A stretch of 64,000 nt of DNA from Fulvimarina manganoxydans (GCF_900176465.1 NZ_FWXR01000004.1:1-64000), one strand, 5' to 3'. Numbered from the stretch's first letter, positions 48,791-57,567 are shown. Translations and numbers: made by a program. The notes: generated from the letters alone by a model not told the origin.

Positions 48791-50356
48791 TCAGAAGATC
48801 GGGCTCTGAAGCACGGACGAGTCCTCCTTCGCGGCATCGACGAGCGAGCGTTCGTACTGCTCCTCGGCCTCGACGGCCGCGAAGACCGCCTTCGCGACGT
48901 CAGTCTCCGGCTTCCATTCCGCGTCGAGAGTCCGGATGCCCATGACCTGAGCGCGGGCCGCGTCGTCGGCGAACCGGCGCAGGACCTCTTCGTAGGCCAT
49001 CCCGAAGTAGTCCTCGACGAGCTTCGAGAGCGGCAGCGCGCCCGCCTTCACCATGGCGACCATTGTCGTCAGTTCGCGATCGAGCGTCGCCGACTGGATG
49101 ATCGGCCACTTCCACGTATGCTCGAAGATCTCCTCGGGGGTAGCGCCGGCGGGAGGTGCCCATTGCTCCGTCAGGATCGCCATCGTCACGAACGCGATCC
49201 AGATCTTCCGGAGCGCGAGTTTCGTGAGCGGCTTGCGCTCCATGTTCGCGCGACGGGTCACGCCGGCGCCGATGTATCGCATCGAACGTTCCGGGATGTT
49301 GTCGTGGTGACCGAGCGCCTCGAAATACGGAACGCCGGCAATGGCGCACATAGCGATCGCCTGGTTGCGCTGCATCGTATCGTACGACGTGGCGCCGGCC
49401 GGCGGCGACTGCATGTTGGCCTTCAGGCCGGGCGGCAGGAGCGCGATGTCGCCGCCCTGCATGCGCAGGTTCCGGATCGCCGTGTACGGATCGGACGCCT
49501 CGTCGTCGGGCTCGCCCGGAATGCCGCCCGCGTCGTTCTCCTCGCCGGCGATCTGCTCGAGGAAGGTCGAGAGCATCGTCGCGTTCTGGAGGCGCTTGAC
49601 CTCGATCTGCCGCAGGACCTCGCGCTGATCCGCGAGTTCGATCATGGGGGCCCAGGCGACTTCGCCGCGAGGATTGCCCGTCGATGACGAGAAGACGTGG
49701 AAGAACTCGCCGGCCTCCAGCGGGACGATCCTCGCCTGTTCGCCCAGTCTCGCTGCATCGCCGGGATGCCGGTCGTAGACGGCGTATGCGAGCTTCTGGT
49801 CGTGCAACGAGGCGACGCCGTTGCGGAAGCGGACGTTGCCCCTCCACGGACCTTCGTAATCGTCCGGATGCCAGTCGCAGGTGAGGGCCTGGAACTGGAT
49901 CGGAACGACGGTCTCGCCCCACATCTTCCTACCGCGGCGATCGCGGACGCGGATGCCGAGATCGCGGTCGACGAAGAAGTTCCGACCGACGTCCTCGGCG
50001 AACCAGTCCCCGAAGTCGCGTTCTCCTCGATTATCCAGATACGGCACCGACCGGCGCCAGAGTTCGGTCAGTTCGCGGAAGCGGGATTCGGGCTGCGGGC
50101 CTTCGCCGATCGTCGTCTCGATCTTGCGGTCGAGGATGCACTTCACGTCCGGATTGTTCCGGGCCATGTGCCGCATGATCTCGCGGAGGCGGCGCTGCTC
50201 CGGCACCAGGTCGAGAGGCGACGGGTTGCGATAGCGCGGCAGCGTCGATGAGGGCGCGGCCGCCGGATAGATCGAGGTCGGGTAGCCGGGACGGCGGGGT
50301 GCGCCGGACGAACGCTTTCCGCCGAACGCGGCCCCGATGCGCGAGATGATATCCAT
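48791..50356 (-). CDS. Portal protein (lambda gpB type)
   Basis: A 521-residue portal. Characteristic parts are RRLREIMRHMARNNPDVKCI near the N-terminus, the DWHPDDYEGPWRGNVRFRNG core and ILTEQWAPPAGATPEEIFEH with the tunnel helix. It forms the dodecameric vertex through which DNA is packaged. The gene overlaps the gpW-like gene upstream by one base, and is followed by the protease/scaffold, as in lambda. Confidence 0.92.
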   Translation of the reverse strand: MDIISRIGAAFGGKRSSGAPRRPGYPTSIYPAAAPSSTLPRYRNPSPLDLVPEQRRLREIMRHMARNNPDVKCILDRKIETTIGEGPQPESRFRELTELWRRSVPYLDNRGERDFGDWFAEDVGRNFFVDRDLGIRVRDRRGRKMWGETVVPIQFQALTCDWHPDDYEGPWRGNVRFRNGVASLHDQKLAYAVYDRHPGDAARLGEQARIVPLEAGEFFHVFSSSTGNPRGEVAWAPMIELADQREVLRQIEVKRLQNATMLSTFLEQIAGEENDAGGIPGEPDDEASDPYTAIRNLRMQGGDIALLPPGLKANMQSPPAGATSYDTMQRNQAIAMCAIAGVPYFEALGHHDNIPERSMRYIGAGVTRRANMERKPLTKLALRKIWIAFVTMAILTEQWAPPAGATPEEIFEHTWKWPIIQSATLDRELTTMVAMVKAGALPLSKLVEDYFGMAYEEVLRRFADDAARAQVMGIRTLDAEWKPETDVAKAVFAAVEAEEQYERSLVDAAKEDSSVLQSPIF

Positions 50357-50601
50357 CAGTATTCGCTCCCCCTGACGGACATGCGGACGACGGTGAACCG
50401 CCGGTCGGGCAGGAGGCGCTCCCCGGTCTTCTCCTCGTATCGGCGGTACAGGGTCTTCAGGAGAGCCCTCGCGTCGGAGACAGACATGAACGAGGCGCTG
50501 CCTGCGTCGGGGCTGGCGATCGCCGTCGCGCCGGACGCGATCTTGCGCTCGATCTCGACGATCGCCTCCTTGAGGTCGGGGGCGGTCCAGAAATGGTACA
50601 C
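50356..50601 (-). CDS. Head-tail joining protein (gpW type)
   Basis: An 81-residue protein (ASFMSVSDARALLKTLYRRY) between terminase and portal, the position of lambda W. Size and the central helix pair agree with gpW, which closes the portal after packaging. The ATG follows the terminase stop by 10 bp. Confidence 0.75.
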   Translation of the reverse strand: MYHFWTAPDLKEAIVEIERKIASGATAIASPDAGSASFMSVSDARALLKTLYRRYEEKTGERLLPDRRFTVVRMSVRGSEY

Positions 50602-50611
50602 GGGCGGCTCC

Positions 50612-52864
50612 TCAGAATATCACCACGCCGGCGGGCCGCTTCGGTTTCACCTTAGCCGGAACCGGTACCGGATCCTCGCGGATGATCTCGAAGCGCGGCT
50701 CGTCCGACGGCGTCTCCTCCGGAGGCTGCTCCGGATCGGGCGCGGGTTTCGCCGGAAAAGTGCCGGAGGACTTCGCGGCCGCCTTCTCCGCGACGACGCG
50801 TTCGGCGGCGGCCGCGTTCGCCGCGTCCTCCGCTCGCCGGTCGACGGCGATCGCCCGCTCCATCCTGACGCCGTAGCCGCCGGTCCAGCGGCGCTCCATC
50901 ATCTCGGCGGCAAAGGCGTAGACCATGCAGTCCCACACCTCGCCCGTCTCGCGCTGCTTGTCCTTCGACTGCCAGATCAGGTTTCCCGCCGGCGTCTCGA
51001 CACGATGCTCGGCGCACATCGAGGCGAAGAAGTCCGCGTTCAGATGTGAGGGAAAGAACCACGACTGCGGCGACGGGCAGGGCTTCTCGAGCGTTATGGC
51101 CAGATGCTCCTTCGCGTTCAGAACGCCGATCTTCTGATAGCTGCCCCCTTTGCGCCAGGACACGGCCCGGTCGGCCGTCGGCGCGATGACGGGCAACCGT
51201 CCCCGCTCGCCGCGAACCGGAAATATCTTCAGGCCACGCGACTCCGGCAGGCCGCAGAACCGCATGCCGTCCTCGGTGGACCAACTCACGTCGCAGCACG
51301 TCCGCTGGACGCGGAGCATCCGGCCGTCCGCCGTCCGGTATTCCTTGCGGAGGATGTCCCAGACCTGTTCGCCGGCCGCGTGCGTGAACGGCAGGACCGG
51401 CATGTCGACGACCTCGCCGGTGACCCGGTCGGAAAGCTGCTGCGTGTGGACGATCGCGTGACGGACGATGCAGCGTCTGGAATTCAGCCCGACGCCGACG
51501 ATGACGATCTCCATCCGCGGCGGCCGGTCGTCGCGCAGCGTCGTGCCCTGCTGACTGTCGATGCCGGCATGCAGGTAGAGCACCCAGTCCGGCATGTCCG
51601 CGCCTTCCGGGAGTTCCTCCTGCCGATCAACGAATTCGTGCGGCTCCAGCGACGACAGCTTCGGCGGCGACCATGGCCGCGCGAGGAACATGTTGGTGAA
51701 GGCCTGCAGGGCATCCGGGTGCCGTTTCGCGTGCAGGCTCTCGTTCGCGATGTGCCTCCATGTCGCTTCGGGATCCTGGCTGTGGATCATCCAGGAGCGG
51801 ACGCCGAGGTTCGTCGGATCGCCGGAGACCTCGATCTCCCACGACCCCGTGGCCATCATCGAGACCTTCTCGCGCTCGTTGATATGAGCCGAGCAGGCCT
51901 CGCATTCGTACCACCACTCGTCGGCAAAGCCGTCCTCTCCGACAGTGAAGCGGAGACCGGCGCCGTGGGGGATGTGCTTCTCCGCCTTGTCGACCTCCTC
52001 GACCGAGCAGACGAACGGACCGCGATGACCGCAGCACGAGTGGTCCATATACCATTCGAGTTGCGTCGAACGGGAATGTTCGTCGGAGACCGCGCATTCT
52101 CCAACGGTCGTGGGCGTACCACCGACGAGGACGACTCCGTTCCCGTATTCCTGGCCACGGCGCTTTATCAGGCTCATCTTCGAGCCTTCGTCCGTCTTGC
52201 CCTTGGCACCCGGCTTTGCCTGGCGCGCCTGAAGGGCACTGTCGCCGGCCTCGTCGACGACGATCAGTCTCGCGTCATCGCTCTTGATCTTGTTGGAGAA
52301 CGAACGGCCTTTCACTCTAGCGCCGTTGGTCAGCGTGCGGTTGTCCCAGCGTTGACGGTCGCCGGAGAAGGCGGCTTGCGGGACCAGATCACGGATCTCG
52401 GGAGAGGCATCGACGACTTTCATCCACTTGTCCTCGAAGAAGGTCTTCGCGGCCGTTGCGCTCCGGTCGTAGAACATGACCGAATCGTTCTCGTGCATCG
52501 AGATGTAGGACATCATCGCGGCCGCGAGGAAGGAGAAGCCGATACGCGGGTTCTTGAGGTACGTGATCTGCTTCACGCCCGGCCGCTGCGCGAGATCGGC
52601 GATTGCTGCCTGCATGGGGGTCAGCTTCATCTTGCCGTGACGCGATCCCATGCCGGCCGGCACGACGAGGTTTTCGTAAGCCCAGTCGGCGATCCGCATA
52701 GGCTCCGGTGCGACGATGCCATGCGAGAGCCAGCCGAGGGACTGGTAGAACTCGATCTCGCCGTTCGCCGCGAGAGCCCGGCACTCCTCGATGAACTCCG
52801 CGTCTGTAGCCGGATCGACGATACCCGGGATCTTCCACTTGCGGCGACGATCAGGCCTCTTCAT
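50612..52864 (-). CDS. Terminase large subunit (lambda gpA type)
   Basis: From the ATG at 52864 (MKRPDRRRKWKIPGIVDPAT) the protein has 750 residues. The ATPase has a gpA-type Walker A variant NPRIGFSFLAAAM, Walker B ARLIVVDEAGD, and the zinc-like Cys/His region (CCGHRGPFVCS; WWYECEACSAH) of gpA. The nuclease is represented by LYLHAGIDSQ and later acidic residues. Its last about 45 residues are Pro/Glu/Lys-rich. The start overlaps the small-subunit stop by 14 bases; an upstream start at 52924 would overlap further. Confidence 0.92.
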   Translation of the reverse strand: MKRPDRRRKWKIPGIVDPATDAEFIEECRALAANGEIEFYQSLGWLSHGIVAPEPMRIADWAYENLVVPAGMGSRHGKMKLTPMQAAIADLAQRPGVKQITYLKNPRIGFSFLAAAMMSYISMHENDSVMFYDRSATAAKTFFEDKWMKVVDASPEIRDLVPQAAFSGDRQRWDNRTLTNGARVKGRSFSNKIKSDDARLIVVDEAGDSALQARQAKPGAKGKTDEGSKMSLIKRRGQEYGNGVVLVGGTPTTVGECAVSDEHSRSTQLEWYMDHSCCGHRGPFVCSVEEVDKAEKHIPHGAGLRFTVGEDGFADEWWYECEACSAHINEREKVSMMATGSWEIEVSGDPTNLGVRSWMIHSQDPEATWRHIANESLHAKRHPDALQAFTNMFLARPWSPPKLSSLEPHEFVDRQEELPEGADMPDWVLYLHAGIDSQQGTTLRDDRPPRMEIVIVGVGLNSRRCIVRHAIVHTQQLSDRVTGEVVDMPVLPFTHAAGEQVWDILRKEYRTADGRMLRVQRTCCDVSWSTEDGMRFCGLPESRGLKIFPVRGERGRLPVIAPTADRAVSWRKGGSYQKIGVLNAKEHLAITLEKPCPSPQSWFFPSHLNADFFASMCAEHRVETPAGNLIWQSKDKQRETGEVWDCMVYAFAAEMMERRWTGGYGVRMERAIAVDRRAEDAANAAAAERVVAEKAAAKSSGTFPAKPAPDPEQPPEETPSDEPRFEIIREDPVPVPAKVKPKRPAGVVIF
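50744..50759. repeat. Start-associated repeat, copy C (inside the terminase gene)
   Basis: GGGTTTCGCCGGAAAA with GCTGC 14 bases before it, as in A and B. It lies within the coding region of the terminase large subunit (read as FPAKPA) and about 143 bp upstream of the gpW-like gene. Confidence 0.8.
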
Positions 52865-53534
52865 CGAAAGCCTCCTCGTCCGCGTCCTTCGGTTCGTCGT
52901 CGTCCGCCTCGTCCACGTCGACACCGAGTTCGACGAGGCGGGTCCTCGCGATCTTCGTCATCTCCCGCTCGATGATCGCCTGGGCGTCTCGGAGTGCCTC
53001 GCGGCAGATCGAGGTCGTGTCGGCCTTGAATTTCCGGACCATCTCCGGCGGCCACCCCTGCACGTCGCGCTCCTGCCGGGCCGCGATGCCGATTATGGTC
53101 TGGCGGATCGAGTTGAGGGCGAGCGCGAAGGCCTGCTCGGACGACTGCCGATGGACCAGGACCGCGGTGTCACGGCCCAGCTTCGCCTTCATCGTCTTCA
53201 GCGTCTGCCGCTTGACCTCGGCATCGAGGTCGACCTCGGGAGCGTCGCCGCCGCCATCGTCGATCGGTGCGAAGCGATCCCGTTCTTCCGCACGCACCTG
53301 TTCCTCGCGCCACGACCATACCGCCGCGAGATCGACGAGGGTCGCCTTTCCGGCGCCGCCGGGTTTCGACGGGCAGCCGCGCTTGATCCAGCGGCCGATC
53401 GTGTCGCGGTCGACGCCGAGGTAGTGCATCGCCTGGCGCTGCGACATGACCCTGGAAGGCTGCTCCGCCTTGTCCGTCTTCGCTTTCGTCCGCGGCCGCG
53501 TCGCCGCCTGCTCGTTCGTCTTCCGGACCGTCAT
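52851..53534 (-). CDS. Terminase small subunit (Nu1-like)
   Basis: From the ATG at 53534, which has AGGGGG six bases upstream, the product has 227 residues. An N-terminal winged helix-turn-helix (VMSQRQAMHYLGVDRDTIGR) would bind the cos site; the acidic C-terminus (DVDEADDDEPKDADEEAFDE) would contact the large subunit. Order and overlap with gpA-like gene are as in lambda. The frame extends ten codons upstream without a ribosome site. Confidence 0.85.
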   Translation of the reverse strand: MTVRKTNEQAATRPRTKAKTDKAEQPSRVMSQRQAMHYLGVDRDTIGRWIKRGCPSKPGGAGKATLVDLAAVWSWREEQVRAEERDRFAPIDDGGGDAPEVDLDAEVKRQTLKTMKAKLGRDTAVLVHRQSSEQAFALALNSIRQTIIGIAARQERDVQGWPPEMVRKFKADTTSICREALRDAQAIIEREMTKIARTRLVELGVDVDEADDDEPKDADEEAFDEEA

Positions 53535-53579
53535 CGCGTCCCCCTTCGATTCGGAGGCAGGCAATCACGGTGCGAGAGC

Positions 53580-53595
53580 GGGTTTCGCCGGAAAA
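53580..53595. repeat. Start-associated repeat, copy D
   Basis: GGGTTTCGCCGGAAAA, 46 bp upstream of the terminase small-subunit start. Its flanks are less like those of the other copies (GAGGC lies 21 rather than 17 bases away). Confidence 0.75.
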
Positions 53596-53613
53596 CTGGA
53601 ATCGTGCCGCCAG

Positions 53614-53733
53614 TCAGGACGAACCATGAGCGTCACAGGACGCCATGACACGTAGGGGATCGAAACCGTCGGGAAGGGTCGCTTCGAGGGCCGTAGGTGG
53701 CGGCGGCGGCGGTATGCGCCGGAATTTCTCCAT
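53614..53733 (-). CDS. Possible 39-residue proline-rich peptide
   Basis: Minus-strand frame MEKFRRIPPPPPPTALEATL... between the unknown gene at 53837 and the small terminase. It has no clear ribosome site and the codon pattern is driven by GC repeats, so it may be chance. Listed because it lies in the otherwise empty 53535-53836 gap. Confidence 0.25.
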   Translation of the reverse strand: MEKFRRIPPPPPPTALEATLPDGFDPLRVMASCDAHGSS

Positions 53734-53765
53734 ACAGAGAAAAGCGTCGCGGACGGGCGAACAAC

Positions 53766-53836
53766 CGGCAGGCCTCCCGGCCCCCCGGGGCCCCCCGGCC
53801 GGCGGCGGCGGCCCCGCGGCGGCCCGGCGGCGGCCG
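53766..53836. other. Extremely GC-rich tract upstream of terminase, possible cos/pac region
   Basis: Nearly every base is G or C, with runs such as CCCCCCGGGGCCCCCC and several GGCGGC repeats. It lies upstream of the small-subunit terminase gene, where cos or pac sites are normally found. No overhang sequence can be defined from one copy; the assignment is positional. Confidence 0.4.
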
Positions 53837-54292
53837 TCAGGCGGCGGAGCGGGCCGCGAGCCGATTCCGAAGGATTTCTCGTTCCGCCGTCCATTCGGCT
53901 CCGTGGCGCGTATACGGCGATGGCCTCCCGAACGCACGTCGAAGGTGTGCGGGAAGGAATTCGGTCCTGCGTCCCGTCCGGACATCCTGCCGGACGAGGA
54001 GGTTGAGGGCGACCACGGGCCGGCCGCCCCCGAACCGGGCGAGGAACCGGGCGGCCGCGTGGAGGGCGACCTCGACGGTCCGGTGCTTCTCGACGTGCCC
54101 CTTGTTGCCGGACCCGTCGTGCGCCGGATACCTGACGAGCCAGTCCTCGCCGCGGCGGATATCGCGCCAGAGGCTGACCCGCATGGTCGCGGTCTCCAGT
54201 TCGATCCAGTGCGCGTGCGTCTGGACGGTGTCCGCGCCCGTGCACGTGTCATGGACGCGATTGGGCTTGCCGAGGTCGAGCCGATCAGACAC
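53837..54292 (-). CDS. Hypothetical phage protein
   Basis: From GTG at 54292 the product has 151 residues. It is basic with a central beta-rich part (RVSLWRDIRRGEDWLVRYPA; VALNLLVRQDVRTGRRTEFL). It overlaps the previous stop by 8 bases. No family is recognised; the place, next to the putative packaging site, would suit an HNH-like or accessory packaging factor but no such motif is seen. Confidence 0.55.
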   Translation of the reverse strand: MSDRLDLGKPNRVHDTCTGADTVQTHAHWIELETATMRVSLWRDIRRGEDWLVRYPAHDGSGNKGHVEKHRTVEVALHAAARFLARFGGGRPVVALNLLVRQDVRTGRRTEFLPAHLRRAFGRPSPYTRHGAEWTAEREILRNRLAARSAA

Positions 54293-55076
54293 TGCCGCCT
54301 CCCGATCCGGAGCCGGATGCCCGCGTCCGTTCGAGCGCGAGATACTCGTCGAGGAGGCGCGGCAGGTGCGTGCTGGCCTCCTCGACGGCGCGGTTCCAGT
54401 GGGGGAGCAGGAATGCCCTCGGGTATTTCGATTCCTTGGCCGCGTGGATGAGCAACTCCTTCTTGACACGACCCTTGAAGCCGGCCGGCCTCTCGGGGGT
54501 CTGCCAGAAGCCGAGCGGCCCGACCGGGTTGGCGGGCGTGCCCAGGCGCCCGAAATAGAGCGGCCTGTGCTTCTTGCTCTTCTTGGTCGCGTTGGCGCGC
54601 TTGATGAGCTTCTTGAGGCTGTTTTTCGGCAGGTTACCCTGCGCTGTCAGCCGGACGCCTTGGCCCCGTTCCAGAGCCGCCACATCGCTCGGGATGTAGT
54701 TATATTCCTCGGCTACACCTGCGTCGCCGGGTCTGCGGACCATCTCGTCGCCCAGATGGTATTTGAGATACGCGGCCTGCATCGGTCTGACCACGACCTT
54801 GCCCAGGACCTCGCCGCTCTGAGCCGCGTAGAATCCCTTGAGCGCGATCACGCTGCCCTTCTTGGTGCGCGGCTGGACGCGCGTGAACGGGACCGGGCCG
54901 CCCTCGATCTCGCGTTCGAACGCCTGCCCGATCTTCACCGTGGCGATGTCGAGGACCTCGTTGACGCTCTTCTGGAGCGCCTTGCCGAATGCCTGCTCCC
55001 CGAGGTCACGGTACTGCTCGCGGACCCGCGCGAGGTGCCGCGGATCGATCTCGATGAGCCCTTCACGAACAGCCAT
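54285..55076 (-). CDS. Hypothetical phage protein, tail- or head-completion like
   Basis: A 263-residue protein with an N-terminal helical part (EQYRDLGEQAFGKALQKSVN), a beta-rich segment (ALKGFYAAQSGEVLGKVVVR; AAYLKYHLGDEMVRRPGDAG) that resembles minor head/tail proteins which contact many partners, and a basic C-terminus ending in a flexible GSGSGGGSV. No certain family. It is preceded by a strong terminator and thus starts its own transcript or is read at low level. Confidence 0.55.
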   Translation of the reverse strand: MAVREGLIEIDPRHLARVREQYRDLGEQAFGKALQKSVNEVLDIATVKIGQAFEREIEGGPVPFTRVQPRTKKGSVIALKGFYAAQSGEVLGKVVVRPMQAAYLKYHLGDEMVRRPGDAGVAEEYNYIPSDVAALERGQGVRLTAQGNLPKNSLKKLIKRANATKKSKKHRPLYFGRLGTPANPVGPLGFWQTPERPAGFKGRVKKELLIHAAKESKYPRAFLLPHWNRAVEEASTHLPRLLDEYLALERTRASGSGSGGGSV

Positions 55077-55096
55077 GCGCTACCTCCTCACGCACG

Positions 55097-55129
55097 AAAA
55101 AAGCCGGCGCGAGGAATGCTCGGCCGGCT
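55097..55129 (-). terminator. Rho-independent terminator
   Basis: The stem AGCCGGC (102-108)/GCCGGCT (123-129) continues as CGAG (110-113)/CTCG (119-122) with one bulge and a 5-base loop. On the minus strand it is followed by TTTTTT (102-97). It ends the transcript of the gene at 55227-56411. Confidence 0.88.
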
Positions 55130-55226
55130 GAGTCGTGACTATTCGATTCGCCCCACGCGGGAGACGTCTCGCGAACCAGATTATACGCGTCGCCGCGCGA
55201 GAAGCAAGGAATTGCAGGCATTTGCG

Positions 55227-56411
55227 TCACCATTCGCCGCCGCCATCGGGCATGAACTCGGCCGCGAGCGCATACTGGTACTCGGGCGAGGACTTCCACG
55301 GCATGAACTCCTCGATCGGGCTCTCGTCCTCGCGCTCGATCCGGCACGCCTCACGGCGCTCGGCTTCCTCGCGCCCGACCACGGGACCGCTCTTGCGCAT
55401 GGCCATCGGCCTGCCGTCGGCGGTGATGGCGACCGGATCGATCGTGAGGGGATCACGCGACGGCGGCCGCCGGCCGGCGATGACGTCCCGGATGCCGGCG
55501 AGGATGTCGGCGGGGATGCCGTAAGCGCCGGACCAGACGTTCGCGGCCCACGACAAATGCGCGTTTGGGCCATGCAAGGACCAGTCGAGGTCGTCCGGGT
55601 CGAGGAGCGAAAGGAGTTCGTCCTTGGCGGCGGCCGCGGTGCCCATCTTCGAGAGAAGGGCGGCCTTCTCGTTCGCCCACTTCGAGAGGTTGTCGACGCG
55701 GACGCGGATCATCGCGCGGATCTTCTCTTCCCAGTAGAACTCGCGGTCCTCGGCGTCCGGGCCGCTTCCGACGAGCCGCATGACGCGCCTTTTCTTCACG
55801 GCGTTCGGGCTGTCGAGGCCGAGGCAGGCCAGATGGACGTCGAAAACGAGGTGATGCCGGGGGTCGTGGCCGGCCGCGAGGCGCTCGGGCTCGCCTTCGA
55901 AGGCATCCGTCCCTTCGCTCGCGATCGGATGGACGCGCACGCGTGCGAGGCAACCGTGGTCGATATGGTCGCCCGTGGCGCCGGCCGGCGCGGTCGCCGG
56001 AAAGAGATCGTAGACCTGCCCGTAGACGATCCGCACCCCGCGGACGACGTCGCCGTTCTCGTCACGGCGGGGCACTCGAGCCTTCAGGTCCGGATCCGCG
56101 TGCTTCCGCCGGACGCCGGCGCCTTCGCGCGGCCCGTAATCCGTGACGCCGGTCTCGACGACGAGGACGACGTCGCCGGGCGCGAGACGGTCGACGAGTT
56201 CCGTGGTCCAGCGGCCGCGCTCCAAGATCGCACGTATTGGGAGCCTCGCGGCGATCCAGGGCATGTCCGGGAGCGGGTAGGCGTTGTCGAGATAGTCCCG
56301 GCGCTCTTCGTTCGCGAGCCGCCTGTACGCGAGACGCTCCTCGATCTGCTCCGGGGAAAGGCCGGTCGTGTCGAAGTCCACGTGTTCGGGAAGAAAGTCG
56401 GTGTCGGTCAT
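55227..56411 (-). CDS. Large hypothetical phage protein
   Basis: From the ATG at 56411 (GGAG 9 bases upstream) the protein has 394 residues. The N-terminal part holds a beta-rich segment (RLAPGDVVLVVETGVTDYGP; RVRVHPIASEGTDAFEG) and a helical middle (YWEEKIRAMIRVRVDNLSKW). The C-terminal 60 residues are acidic. No family is recognised. It is isolated, with an 820-bp empty region upstream and a terminator downstream, so it is probably separately regulated. Confidence 0.6.
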   Translation of the reverse strand: MTDTDFLPEHVDFDTTGLSPEQIEERLAYRRLANEERRDYLDNAYPLPDMPWIAARLPIRAILERGRWTTELVDRLAPGDVVLVVETGVTDYGPREGAGVRRKHADPDLKARVPRRDENGDVVRGVRIVYGQVYDLFPATAPAGATGDHIDHGCLARVRVHPIASEGTDAFEGEPERLAAGHDPRHHLVFDVHLACLGLDSPNAVKKRRVMRLVGSGPDAEDREFYWEEKIRAMIRVRVDNLSKWANEKAALLSKMGTAAAAKDELLSLLDPDDLDWSLHGPNAHLSWAANVWSGAYGIPADILAGIRDVIAGRRPPSRDPLTIDPVAITADGRPMAMRKSGPVVGREEAERREACRIEREDESPIEEFMPWKSSPEYQYALAAEFMPDGGGEW

Positions 56412-57232
56412 GCGGCGATGCTCCTTTCGAGCCGTTTCCGGGTATGCGAATCGGACGATGCCGGCACGGCCGGAATGCCGCAAGTGCCTGCGATCCTTGA
56501 AGGTTAAAGCCCGTTAAGAGGTGTTCCGGGCGTCGTTCGGAAAGGGCCGGAGAGGCGTCTGGAGGGGTGCTGCGTGGTCGGAAACGCGGCGGTGACTGCC
56601 TTGCCGCCGAGAGTGCCATTTTCGAGCATCAGACGCGCTCATGGCGGGTGAAAATAATTTTCGCCGGTGGAGAGCGCCGGTGCCGGGCAGGGCACGACGG
56701 TCGCGTCACGTCCGTGAAGGGTGCCGCCTGGGAGGGCTGGCACGACCCGATTCCACCACGGTGCCGGAAGAGAAACTGCCGCCGATCATGGAGTGCCAGT
56801 CAGTCAGGCCGGAGGCCCCCGGCCTTTCATCGTTCGTGACAGTCCCGGACATTTCAGGATGAGGCACGGCGGGCACGTAGTGACCGCAATACGATAAACC
56901 CCCACCGCGGTGCAGAATCGCCTACAACCTCGAAACGGGGTGCATCAGTATATACCACGGTGCGGCGTCTACGACGCCTGAAAGTTATCGTGTCCGCATG
57001 CGCGATTATACGGTTGCACCCGAAACCCGTCTACAGCCTCCCGGTTGCAATCGTCACGACCGGCTGAAATACCTCCGCAGGCGCGTCAGGAGCCTCTCTC
57101 GCGGCCAGAGTGCATCCGGTCCGGCTCTGTCTCGCACGACGCCTCCCGGCCGTCCAGACGTCCGTCCCGGAACGAGGAAGGCCGCCCCGGATTAGGAGGC
57201 GGCCTTGGTCAATCCGGCGATGTCGGGGCGGG
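56412..57232. other. 820-bp region without a convincing gene; repeated palindromic boxes
   Basis: Three copies of a near-palindromic box are seen: CACCACGGTG (56754-56763), the perfect palindrome CACCGCGGTG (56903-56912) and ACCACGGTG (56955-56963, one base short). Several short frames are open but lack ribosome sites. The region separates the late and early halves of the prophage, so operators or a replication origin are likely; this is inference. Confidence 0.5.
57178..57206 (-). terminator. Probable terminator after the 57233 gene
   Basis: A 9-bp perfect stem AAGGCCGCC/GGCGGCCTT (178-186, 198-206) with an 11-base loop lies just past the stop of the minus-strand gene. The following CCTCGTT is a weak T-tract, so the call is tentative. 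Confidence 0.45.
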
Positions 57233-57418
57233 TCAGACGAGCGCGTCGCGTCGGTCCGCTAGTGCCTCCCAGCACCCCACCATCCGCGTCACCCGCCGGC
57301 GGCTTTCCGGCTGAAACGACAGCGCGTCGGCGAGCATCCCGAGTCGGCCCCAGTGCCGATCCTGGATGCCCTCGAAGCCGCGGTCGAGGTCGAGCCCGAC
57401 GAATGCCTCCGCCCTCAC
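57233..57418 (-). CDS. Small hypothetical phage protein
   Basis: The GTG at 57418 has AAGGAG at six bases, giving 61 residues (MRAEAFVGLDLDRGFEGIQD ... CWEALADRRDALV). The same frame stays open and coding-like for about 45 codons upstream (PEYRIADPELGATPRRVGAS) but contains no usual start codon, so the gene may have once been longer or starts at a rare codon. No family recognised. Confidence 0.5.
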   Translation of the reverse strand: MRAEAFVGLDLDRGFEGIQDRHWGRLGMLADALSFQPESRRRVTRMVGCWEALADRRDALV

Positions 57419-57567
57419 GACCTGCTCCTTCGACAGTGTCTCGACCGAGGCGCCGACCCTGCGCGGAGTCGCGCCGAGTTCTGGATCGGCGATTCGATAT
57501 TCCGGAACTGATACGGCGTATGAGGAAGTAACGGGGGCGTACTCGGGTCTGGACGATCACGCCGTAT

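Noticed and set aside
45940-48945. 1001-codon plus-strand frame across capsid, decoration and protease genes
   Set aside because: Spans three well-identified minus-strand genes and a terminator; composition is that of an antisense shadow.
53697-56507. 936-codon plus-strand frame
   Set aside because: Antisense to at least three minus-strand genes with overlapping starts and a strong terminator; low-complexity translation.
56567-56862. Plus-strand frames of 73-90 codons in the gene-free region
   Set aside because: Arg-rich, no ribosome site, and interrupted by palindromic boxes.
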